A DNA stretch of 29,758 bases from an uncultured Clostridia bacterium (GTDB lineage Bacteria > Bacillota > Clostridia > Christensenellales > Aristaeellaceae), in NCBI GenBank assembly GCA_934663625.1, contig CAKUKP010000034.1:1-29758 (forward strand), given 5' to 3'. Position numbers and translations under genes: made by a program. Under the pieces are notes generated by a model. That model was not told where the DNA came from and ran no database searches. It was given only the letters and a program-made list of their open reading frames with translations. Positions 21,263-27,576 of the stretch are shown here, piece by piece. Each line of letters opens with the position of its first letter. The stretch's first letter is position 1.

Positions 21263-21844
21263 TTATTCACGGCGTCTGCTATTTCCGTAGCGATCCGCAT
21301 TATAGGATCGACCGCGTGCATAGCGATCCGCATCATTGGATCGATTGTTCGCGTAACGATCTGCATCATTGGATCGATTGCTCGGAACACGCAGTTTGTT
21401 GTTGATGGAGATCACATTTTTCACGAGAAGGAGCGCCAACATTACGCATTCGAAGATCAGACGCACGATGAATGGACCGAAGAACATGAGCAGGAGACCG
21501 TAACCACCCATCCAGTGCGAGTTGCCGAAGTAGTCGGTGTAAGAGCAAAACAACATGAAGAAACCGCAGATGATTACAAAGGCGGTGTAGAATATATACA
21601 GACCCTGATAGATTTTTTCGGTGATAAGAGACCGGAAGTTGAAAATGTTATGCATGATGCGCCCTGCGCGATTCAGCTTCGCCTGCTTTTTCTCGGGGAT
21701 GATGAAGATGAAAGCCGCGATGACAGCCACAAAGGACAGTACACATGCGATCACCGAAAATGTTTCCGTTGAACTGGGTGGAATAAAACCTGAAGAGCCC
21801 TGAAGAATAAAAACAGAAACAAAAAGCGCGATCATTGTAAGCAT
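21263..21844 (-). CDS. Membrane protein with C-terminal 11-residue repeats, 193 aa
   Basis: ATG 21844 is chosen because GGAAGGGAG precedes it; a TTG at 21862 would only add six residues over the ribosome site. Four hydrophobic segments are visible: about 2-18, 29-50, 82-100 and 115-140. A charged loop (Pro-Glu-Lys-Lys-Gln-Ala-Lys-Leu-Asn-Arg) lies between the second and third. The last 40 residues are three repeats of 11, of the form Asn-Arg-Ser-Asn-Asp-Ala-Asp-Arg-Tyr-Ala-x, ending in a basic tail. No family is recognised. The promoter region contains a 24-base homopolymer, which hints at variable expression. The gene stands alone between lrgAB and the transposase remnant. Confidence 0.75.
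   Translation of the reverse strand: MLTMIALFVSVFILQGSSGFIPPSSTETFSVIACVLSFVAVIAAFIFIIPEKKQAKLNRAGRIMHNIFNFRSLITEKIYQGLYIFYTAFVIICGFFMLFCSYTDYFGNSHWMGGYGLLLMFFGPFIVRLIFECVMLALLLVKNVISINNKLRVPSNRSNDADRYANNRSNDADRYARGRSYNADRYGNSRRRE
21289..21387. repeat. Three 33-bp tandem repeats inside the membrane-protein gene
   Basis: Units at 21289-21321, 21322-21354 and 21355-21387 share GATCCGCAT/GATCTGCAT and GGATCGA at fixed positions. Each encodes 11 residues, so a gain or loss of a unit keeps the frame. Units 2 and 3 are the closest pair. Confidence 0.85.
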
Positions 21845-21884
21845 GATATTTCTCCCTTCCAATTATGTGAGATTATTCGCTTTT

Positions 21885-21922
21885 ATTATAGCATAGTATT
21901 TTTTTTTTTTTTTTTTTTTTTT
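21885..21922 (-). promoter_or_regulatory. Extended -10 promoter with a 24-bp A tract over the -35 and spacer
   Basis: On the minus strand TGC-TATAAT is present (TATAAT at 21890-21885). Upstream lies an unbroken run of 24 A (T on the plus strand, 21899-21922), which covers the -35 position and most of the spacer. The start codon of the membrane-protein gene is about 40 bases downstream. Confidence 0.65.
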
Positions 21923-22001
21923 GATTGTATGAATTGTTTATGAATTATATGTGCAAATTCGGAAAGATAATGCGATATATTGACAAGAAGTGTAAGGTTA
22001 G

Positions 22002-22200
22002 GCAAAAGAAACGATTAAGACGTTACACAACAAAGCAAGGAAATCAGCGCTTCAAGCACTTGAAAAGGCCCACAACGTGAAAGAAGTTGCTGAAGACTTT
22101 TTGTGAATCGAAGTACCATTGTCTTAAAGCAGCTTCCCGAATCCAAGAGTGCATCCCGTAATTTGATGCCGCGATCGTGCGAAAACGGTTTACAGGTGTT
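22002..22200 (+). pseudogene. Decayed, mosaic transposase remnant
   Basis: In one frame 22002-22103 reads Ala-Arg-Lys-Ser-Ala-Leu-Gln-Ala-Leu-Glu-Lys-Ala-His-Asn-Val-Lys-Glu-Val-Ala-Glu-Asp-Phe, followed after a frameshift at about 22101-22103 by Val-Asn-Arg-Ser-Thr-Ile. This is the helix-turn-helix pattern at the N-terminus of IS630-type transposases (Gly-His-Ser-x-Lys-Glu-Val-Ala-x-x-Phe-Gly-Val-Ser-Arg-Ser-Thr-Ile). Directly after it, 22123-22148 matches 25 of 26 bases of the ISAs1-type transposase gene at the right edge of the window (29606-29581 on minus), encoding Leu-Lys-Gln-Leu-Pro-Glu-Ser-Lys. There is no start codon and no intact frame, so this is a remnant, possibly two fused elements. 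Confidence 0.6.
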
Positions 22201-22227
22201 GAAAATGGAATTTGTTTGTGATATAAT
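22199..22227 (+). promoter_or_regulatory. Promoter of the PfkB-family kinase gene
   Basis: TTGAAA (22199-22204), 17-base spacer, TATAAT (22222-22227) preceded by TG at 22219-22220. The start codon is 36 bases downstream. The -35 sits at the right edge of the transposase remnant. Confidence 0.85.
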
Positions 22228-22263
22228 GGAATTAACAAACAATGTATGTACAGGAGTGAAATT

Positions 22264-23265
22264 ATGGGCAAGGGCATTTGCGTAGCGGGAAATATGATCG
22301 TTGATATTCTCTATCCCACCAACGGTTGGCCGAATCAGGGGCAGCTGGTGCACGTACTGGACGGCATCGAGCGCGCCACCGGCGGCGCGGTTTGCAATAC
22401 CATCATCGATCTGGCGAAGCTGGATCCGGATATGCCGCTGTACGCCATGGGCAAAATCGGCAAGGACGCCGAGGGCGAACTGATTCTGCAAAAGCTGGGC
22501 GAATATAAGAATATCAATCTGGATAACGTGATCAGCGAGGGCATTTCCGCCTTTACGCTGGTGATGAGCGATGTGATTTCCAAGGAACGCACATTCTTTA
22601 CCTATCTGGGCGCGAATGGAAAATTCGATGAAAATGATATCGACTGGAATAAGCTGGACTGCGATATTCTGCACATCGGCTATATCCTGCTGCTGAACGC
22701 GCTGGATCAGGATGACCCCGAATACGGAAGTAAAATGGCGCGTCTTCTGCACGATGCGCAGCAGCGCGGCATTAAAACATCCATCGATGTGGTTTCCGAA
22801 GCCAGCGATCGCTTCCGCAAGCTGGTGCCGATGGCGCTCAAGTATACCGATTATTGCATCATCAACGAAATCGAAGCGTCGGAATCCACCGGCATTGAAC
22901 TGCGCACCGCGGATGATCAGCTGATTTATGAAAACATCCCGAAGGCGCTGCGCCGCATGAAGGAATTGGGCGTAACCACCTGGGCGGTGATCCATTGCCC
23001 CGAAGGCGGATTCGGTCTGGATGAAAACGATCGCTACATCGAAAAGAAAAGCCTGAAGCTGCCCGCCGGTTACATCAAGGGCTCGGTCGGCGCGGGCGAT
23101 GCGTTCTGCGCGGGCGTGCTGTGCGGCGCGGAGCATAAGGAAAGTCTGGAGGATTCGATTCTGCTGGGCATCGCATCCGCGGCCTGTTCGCTGAGCGAAG
23201 CCAATGCGACCGACGGCCTGCGCACCCGCGAGGCCGCCATGCAGCTCTATAAGGAGCTTCGCTGA
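22264..23265 (+). CDS. PfkB family carbohydrate kinase
   Basis: The 333-aa protein has the ribokinase-like fold signatures. The start carries Ile-Cys-Val-Ala-Gly-Asn-Met-Ile-Val-Asp; the first PfkB signature region reads Thr-Gly-Gly-Ala-Val-Cys-Asn-Thr and Met-Gly-Lys-Ile-Gly-Lys-Asp. The second reads Gly-Ser-Val-Gly-Ala-Gly-Asp-Ala-Phe-Cys-Ala-Gly near 272-283, with the catalytic Asp near 279. Asn-Glu-Ile-Glu-Ala-Ser near 201 is the usual Asn-x-x-Glu. It should phosphorylate a sugar or nucleoside; the substrate is not evident. ATG 22264 has AGGAG 7 bases before it; the upstream GTG at 22246 lacks a site. It stands alone with a consensus-like promoter. Confidence 0.9.
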   Translation: MGKGICVAGNMIVDILYPTNGWPNQGQLVHVLDGIERATGGAVCNTIIDLAKLDPDMPLYAMGKIGKDAEGELILQKLGEYKNINLDNVISEGISAFTLVMSDVISKERTFFTYLGANGKFDENDIDWNKLDCDILHIGYILLLNALDQDDPEYGSKMARLLHDAQQRGIKTSIDVVSEASDRFRKLVPMALKYTDYCIINEIEASESTGIELRTADDQLIYENIPKALRRMKELGVTTWAVIHCPEGGFGLDENDRYIEKKSLKLPAGYIKGSVGAGDAFCAGVLCGAEHKESLEDSILLGIASAACSLSEANATDGLRTREAAMQLYKELR

Positions 23266-23285
23266 TCGAACCGCAGGGGTTATTT

Positions 23286-23316
23286 ATGACCGTCCGTATT
23301 CTGTACGGGCGGTCAT
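23286..23316. terminator. 13-bp hairpin between convergent genes
   Basis: ATGACCGTCCGTA pairs with TACGGGCGGTCAT across TTCTG (one G-T pair). It covers the last bases of the convergent minus-strand gene. No U-run follows on either strand, so it may act as a weak or factor-dependent terminator. Confidence 0.55.
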
Positions 23317-24062
23317 ATGCGCCTTACGGGGCGGGAACGGCGGGCGATCGATAGAACCGCCGTCAGCAACAGCGCGCAGCTGCAGATCAGATAGGGGATC
23401 GATCGCGTGATCAAGTGCATCATCATCATGGAAAGTGCGATGGTGATGCAGCGCGGCGCGTTTTTGCGGTTGAAAATGGCGGAGCGCAGCCGGTACAGGC
23501 GCAGGCGAAGGCGAAGCGGCGGCGTTTGCGCCGCTTCGGGGCAAAGATCGGGATGCGCAGCGAGCAGATCGGTGACTGCGTCGCCATCAAACAGAATAAG
23601 GCGCGGCACGGTCAGCCCTGCCGCCATCGCCCGACAGGCTTCGCTCATGCGGCAGGTTGCCAGCACGGCGATTTTCTCCTCACCCGTATGCGATTTCCAA
23701 AGATCGAACAGAATATCCTCGGAAATGGTCGCGGAAGGATGCTTTTGCAGCATGCATGCCGTGCAGTCCGCATGATAGGCGCGTTGAATCAGCGATTCGG
23801 CGATCGCATCGGCTTCGGCTTTCGGAAGCGTGGCGATGCGCATCAGCACGCCCTTCGATTGCCTGCGAAATCGGCGCGCCTGCATCCAACGCGTGCGGCG
23901 AATCAGTTCAAAGATTTTATGCAAAAGACTTCGGCATACCGCGCAGGAAAGCAGGGCGAGCGCGATGCACAGCGCGGGACTTTTGAACGTACCGTGATAA
24001 AAGAAGTAAAACCCGATTGCGAGCAATGACGAAAAAATGATTTTATCAAATATTTTTCCCAT
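23313..24062 (-). CDS. Membrane protein with an Mrr-like (degenerate restriction-endonuclease-fold) segment, 249 aa
   Basis: ATG 24062 follows GGAGG at 5 bases; the longer frame upstream is antisense to nadD and rejected. Two helices lie near the start (about 7-23 and 28-45) and two near the end (205-220 and 222-241), with a soluble part of about 155 residues between. Residues 130-168 read Ile-Ala-Val-Leu-Ala-Thr-Cys-Arg-Met-Ser-Glu-Ala-Cys-Arg-Ala-Met-Ala, then Arg-Leu-Ile-Leu-Phe-Asp-Gly-Asp-Ala-Val-Thr-Asp-Leu-Leu. This follows the end of Mrr-type domains (strand, 'Thr...Ala...Ala', strand, 'Asp-Gly-x-x-Leu-x-x-Leu-Leu'). I see no Pro-Asp...Glu-x-Lys catalytic site, so nuclease activity is doubtful. 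Similar membrane-anchored forms occur in clostridia as far as I recall. Role unknown. Confidence 0.7.
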   Translation of the reverse strand: MGKIFDKIIFSSLLAIGFYFFYHGTFKSPALCIALALLSCAVCRSLLHKIFELIRRTRWMQARRFRRQSKGVLMRIATLPKAEADAIAESLIQRAYHADCTACMLQKHPSATISEDILFDLWKSHTGEEKIAVLATCRMSEACRAMAAGLTVPRLILFDGDAVTDLLAAHPDLCPEAAQTPPLRLRLRLYRLRSAIFNRKNAPRCITIALSMMMMHLITRSIPYLICSCALLLTAVLSIARRSRPVRRI

Positions 24063-24143
24063 AACGACCTCCGATGCAGGGTTTTTGCTTAGTCTTGACG
24101 AAATAGAAAAAGATATACATCCGATGAAGGGAGCGTGATTCAA

Positions 24144-25304
24144 TTGCGCGTGGGCATTATGGGCGGAACGCTGGATCCGGTGCACATGGGGCACATTCAG
24201 ATCGCGGAAACCGCGCTGCGCGAAATGAAACTGGATCGGATCATGCTTCTGCCCGCGGGCGATCCGCCGCACAAGGCGCATCCCACCCCGAAGGCGGATC
24301 GATGGCGCATGGCGCAGCTGGCGGCGGAAACCGTATCGGGCATGTTTGCGTGCGGCGTTGAAATCGGCAGAACGGGAACCACCTACACGGTGGATACTCT
24401 GCGCGATCTGCATACGTTCAATCCAGACACGCAATGGTATTATCTGATCGGCGCGGATACGTTGGATGTGCTGGATTCGTGGCGCAGCTTTGATCAGGTG
24501 GCGAAAATGTGCACCTTCGTGGTCGCAGGGCGCGGCGATGAACCGGCGAGCACGGAACGGATGGCGTACCTCGCGGATCGCTACGGCGCGCGATTCGAGG
24601 TATTATCCGTATCGGGGCCGGAAATTTCCTCATCGGATATTCGATCCCGAACGGCAAGCGGGCAGGATATTTGCGGACTGGTACCGGAGAACGTGCGGAT
24701 GTACATTGAAGATCATGGATTGTACCTGTGCGCCTGCTCCATCGAACAGATCATGGATATGCTGCGGGCGCAGCTGAAGCCGAGTCGCTACCGGCATACG
24801 CTGGGCGTTGCGGAAACCGCGCGCCGTCTGGCGGCAGGATGCGGCGTATCGCCCGCGCGGGCGTACCTTGCGGGGCTTTTGCACGATTGCGCCAAATACA
24901 TGGATGCGGATGCGATGCGCGCGATGATCCGCCGGAGTGATATTCAGACGGATGATGCGGAAATGGCCGCCGATTCCGTGCTGCACGCGCCAGTGGGCGC
25001 GCTGCTGGCGCGGGATACCTACGGTGTGCGCGATCCGCAGATTCTATCCGCGATTCGGAAGCATACGATCGGCGATGCGGAAATGTCGCCGATGGACGCG
25101 CTGATTTACACAGCGGATTTCATCGAACCGAACCGCAAGCCCTTCGCGGGGCTGGAGGAAGCGCGTGCGCTGGCGGATGTGGATGTTTACGCCGCCATGC
25201 GCCGGTGCGCGCAGCTTACATGCGAATATGTGCGCGCAGGCGGGGCGCAGCCCCATCCCAAAACGCTGAAAATGATTCAAAGCTATCAGACAGATTCGAA
25301 ATGA
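24144..25304 (+). CDS. nadD: Nicotinate-nucleotide adenylyltransferase fused to YqeK-type HD hydrolase
   Basis: A 386-aa two-domain enzyme. Residues 1-195 are NadD: Gly-Ile-Met-Gly-Gly-Thr-Leu-Asp-Pro-Val-His-Met-Gly-His (4-17), the nucleotidyltransferase signature, then Trp-Tyr-Tyr-Leu-Ile-Gly-Ala-Asp (98-105) and Ile-Ser-Ser-Ser-Asp-Ile-Arg (161-167). It makes deamido-NAD from nicotinate mononucleotide and ATP. Residues 200-386 are a YqeK HD domain: His218 in Arg-His-Thr-Leu-Gly-Val, and Gly-Leu-Leu-His-Asp-Cys-Ala-Lys (His247-Asp248). Family work shows YqeK splits diadenosine tetraphosphate symmetrically. TTG 24144 fits the GAAGGGAG site better than GTG 24135, which would be too close; both are possible. 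In Bacillus nadD, yqeK and rsfS are separate but adjacent; rsfS follows here after 20 bases. Confidence 0.93.
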   Translation: MRVGIMGGTLDPVHMGHIQIAETALREMKLDRIMLLPAGDPPHKAHPTPKADRWRMAQLAAETVSGMFACGVEIGRTGTTYTVDTLRDLHTFNPDTQWYYLIGADTLDVLDSWRSFDQVAKMCTFVVAGRGDEPASTERMAYLADRYGARFEVLSVSGPEISSSDIRSRTASGQDICGLVPENVRMYIEDHGLYLCACSIEQIMDMLRAQLKPSRYRHTLGVAETARRLAAGCGVSPARAYLAGLLHDCAKYMDADAMRAMIRRSDIQTDDAEMAADSVLHAPVGALLARDTYGVRDPQILSAIRKHTIGDAEMSPMDALIYTADFIEPNRKPFAGLEEARALADVDVYAAMRRCAQLTCEYVRAGGAQPHPKTLKMIQSYQTDSK

Positions 25305-25324
25305 CAATAAAGGAGGAAACTATC

Positions 25325-25693
25325 ATGACGGAATCCAGAGAACTTGCCCTGAAGGCCGCCAGAATTTTGGACGAAAAGGGCGCGAACCACATCGTTGTGC
25401 TGGACGTAGGGCATCTTACTTCCATTACCGATTATTTTGTGATCGCCAACGGCCGCAATGTGCAATCCGTACATACGCTGGCGGAGGATCTGGAGGAAAA
25501 GCTTGCCGAGCTGGGCGAAGAACCGCGCCGCAAGGAGGGCTATCGCGAAGCAAAATGGATCGTGCTGGACTATGCGCATGTGATCGTGCATATCTTCCAT
25601 CCCGAAGAGCGCGAATTCTATAATATCGAACGCCTTTGGCAGGATGGCACCAATCAGGTGGAGTTCATTCCGCTGGATGAACAGCCGAAATAA
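25325..25693 (+). CDS. rsfS: Ribosome silencing factor RsfS
   Basis: The 122-aa protein binds uL14 on the large ribosomal subunit and blocks subunit joining under starvation. Family marks: Ala-Arg-Ile-Leu-Asp-Glu-Lys-Gly-Ala near 12-20, Val-Leu-Asp-Val and Ile-Thr-Asp-Tyr-Phe-Val-Ile-Ala-Asn-Gly near 34-43, then Trp-Ile-Val-Leu-Asp-Tyr and Val-Ile-Val-His-Ile-Phe-His near 78-93, followed by Arg-Glu-Phe-Tyr-Asn-Ile-Glu-Arg-Leu-Trp. AAAGGAGGAAAC precedes ATG 25325. The gene is tightly linked to nadD-yqeK, its usual neighbour. Confidence 0.96.
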   Translation: MTESRELALKAARILDEKGANHIVVLDVGHLTSITDYFVIANGRNVQSVHTLAEDLEEKLAELGEEPRRKEGYREAKWIVLDYAHVIVHIFHPEEREFYNIERLWQDGTNQVEFIPLDEQPK

Positions 25694-25769
25694 CCAAAAT
25701 ACGGGCAAAAATATAAAAACAAACCGAAGTCGGCATGTTTTATAAATTACAATCGATCGAGGTACCAAT

Positions 25770-27089
25770 ATGGGCAACAGAGAACACATCATATACAACC
25801 CTGAAATGGAATGCATGAGCCGCGATGAATTGATGGCGCTGCAGGGGCAGCGCCTGCGGGAAACCGTGCGGCACGAATACGATCATGTGCCGGTGTACCG
25901 CGCGCGCATGGACGCGGCGGGCGTACATCCGGAGGACATTCGCACCGTGGAGGACATTTGCTTATTGCCCTTTATGGAAAAGACGGATCTGCGCGATCAG
26001 TTTCCCTACGGGCTGATGGCGGTGCCGAAGCGCGAAATCGTGCGCGTACACGGCTCCTCCGGCACCACGGGCAAGCCGATCGTATCGACCGATACGCGCG
26101 GCGATGTGGAGGTATGGTCGGAAATGATGGCGCGCACGCTGACTGCGGCGGGCTGCACCGCGGATGATATCGTGCAGGTCGCCTACGGCTTCGGCCTGTT
26201 CACCGGCGGCTTCGGCGCGTATCAGGGCGCAGATCGCATCGGCGCGATGGTGCTGCCGATGTCCAGCGGCAATACGCAGCGGCAGATCATGATGATGCAG
26301 GATATGGGCACCACGATCCTGTGCTGCACGCCGTCCTACGCCGTATATCTGGGCGAAACGATCCGTGAAATGGGTTTGGATCCGAAGAAGGATCTGAAGA
26401 TCAAGGCGGGCTGCTTTGGCGCGGAGCCGTGGTCGGAAGCCATGCGCGATAAGATCGAAAGCCTGTTCTGCGCGGACGCATGCAATATTTACGGGCTTAC
26501 CGAAATTGCCGGCCCCGGCGTGGCGTATGAATGTCTGGAAAAGAAGGGCATGCATATCAACGAAGATCATGTGATCGCGGAAATTATCAATCCCGCCACC
26601 GGCGAACAGGTGCCCTATGGCGAAGAGGGCGAACTGGTGTTTACCACGATCACGAAGCGCGGCATGCCGATGATTCGCTATCGCACGCACGATCTTTGTT
26701 CGCTGGATATCACGCCCTGCGATTGCGGGCGCACGTTTGCGCGCATGGGCAGAATCACCGGCCGTACCGATGATATGCTGATCATTCGCGGCGTAAACGT
26801 ATTCCCCAGCCAGATCGAATCCGTGCTGGTCAAGACGCGCGGCGTGGCTCCGCACTATATGCTCTACGCCGACCGTGAAAATTCCTCGGATATTCTGGAA
26901 ATCCAGGTGGAAATGACGGAGGATATGTTCTCCGATACCGTATCCGAGGTCGAAAACATCCGCAAGACGATTGTGGAAAACATCAAATCCGTGGTGGGCA
27001 TTGCTACCAAAGTGAAGCTCGTCGCGCCCAAATCGATTCCGCGCTTTGAAGGCAAGGCCAAGCACGTGGTCGATCGCAGAAAGCTGTAA
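25770..27089 (+). CDS. paaK: Phenylacetate-CoA ligase
   Basis: The 439-aa adenylate-forming enzyme activates phenylacetate or a related aryl acid to its CoA thioester. Seen: the P-loop-like Val-His-Gly-Ser-Ser-Gly-Thr-Thr-Gly-Lys-Pro (about 93-103), Ile-Tyr-Gly-Leu-Thr-Glu (about 238-243), Met-Ile-Arg-Tyr-Arg-Thr-His-Asp (about 302-309), and Gly-Arg-Thr-Asp-Asp-Met-Leu-Ile-Ile-Arg-Gly-Val-Asn-Val-Phe-Pro (about 331-346) in the mobile C-terminal domain. Full length for PaaK. In anaerobic clostridia these genes are often paired with ACT-domain genes or indolepyruvate oxidoreductase genes. Here only the ACT gene is adjacent (28 bases). GAGG lies before the ATG. Confidence 0.95.
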   Translation: MGNREHIIYNPEMECMSRDELMALQGQRLRETVRHEYDHVPVYRARMDAAGVHPEDIRTVEDICLLPFMEKTDLRDQFPYGLMAVPKREIVRVHGSSGTTGKPIVSTDTRGDVEVWSEMMARTLTAAGCTADDIVQVAYGFGLFTGGFGAYQGADRIGAMVLPMSSGNTQRQIMMMQDMGTTILCCTPSYAVYLGETIREMGLDPKKDLKIKAGCFGAEPWSEAMRDKIESLFCADACNIYGLTEIAGPGVAYECLEKKGMHINEDHVIAEIINPATGEQVPYGEEGELVFTTITKRGMPMIRYRTHDLCSLDITPCDCGRTFARMGRITGRTDDMLIIRGVNVFPSQIESVLVKTRGVAPHYMLYADRENSSDILEIQVEMTEDMFSDTVSEVENIRKTIVENIKSVVGIATKVKLVAPKSIPRFEGKAKHVVDRRKL

Positions 27090-27117
27090 TCAAACGGCAT
27101 AGAGAGGGGAAAGATAT

Positions 27118-27555
27118 ATGCAGATTCAGCAGATTTCCGTTTTTCTGGAAAACAGACCGGGCACGCTGCGCGAGCTTACCGCGCTGCTCGGCTCCGGCAA
27201 CATCGATATCCGCGAACTTTCCGTTGCGGATACGCAGTCGTTCGGCATTGTGCGCATGATCGTGAAAAGCGATGCGATCGATCGCACGATGGCGCTTTTG
27301 AAGGGCGCGGGCTATACGGCGCGGATCAATCATGTGTTCGCCGCCGTGGTGGATGATCATCCCAATGGGCTTTGCAACCTGCTGACCATCATCGAAAATG
27401 AACATCTGTCGGTGGAATATCTGTATTCCTGCCGCAGAACGAAGGATGGTCACGCGCTGATGGTGCTGCGCCTGTCCGAAAAGGAACGCGGGCTGAAGGT
27501 GCTTCAGGCGTACGGCGTGAAGCTGTTATCGCCCGAAGAAATGGATGAACAATAA
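27118..27555 (+). CDS. Tandem ACT-domain protein, 145 aa
   Basis: Two ACT domains are visible. The first starts Ile-Ser-Val-Phe-Leu-Glu-Asn-Arg-Pro-Gly-Thr-Leu-Arg-Glu-Leu (about 6-20) with Asn-Ile-Asp-Ile-Arg-Glu-Leu-Ser following. The second, from about residue 70, has Val-Asp-Asp-His-Pro-Asn-Gly-Leu-Cys-Asn-Leu-Leu and Leu-Ser-Val-Glu-Tyr-Leu-Tyr. ACT domains bind small ligands such as amino acids. Proteins of this size next to paaK are common and are thought to sense an aromatic amino acid or acid product; that function is inferred from context. AGAGGGGAAAG precedes the ATG. It is probably co-transcribed with paaK. Confidence 0.9.
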   Translation: MQIQQISVFLENRPGTLRELTALLGSGNIDIRELSVADTQSFGIVRMIVKSDAIDRTMALLKGAGYTARINHVFAAVVDDHPNGLCNLLTIIENEHLSVEYLYSCRRTKDGHALMVLRLSEKERGLKVLQAYGVKLLSPEEMDEQ

Positions 27556-27576
27556 AAAAAACTGGAGGATACGAAA

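Noticed and set aside
21289..21387. Possible CRISPR repeats
   Set aside because: The 33-bp units are contiguous with no spacers and are in frame in a protein gene.
22015..23136. 373-aa minus-strand frame opposite the PfkB kinase gene
   Set aside because: Antisense shadow of a well-defined PfkB gene with its own promoter and ribosome site.
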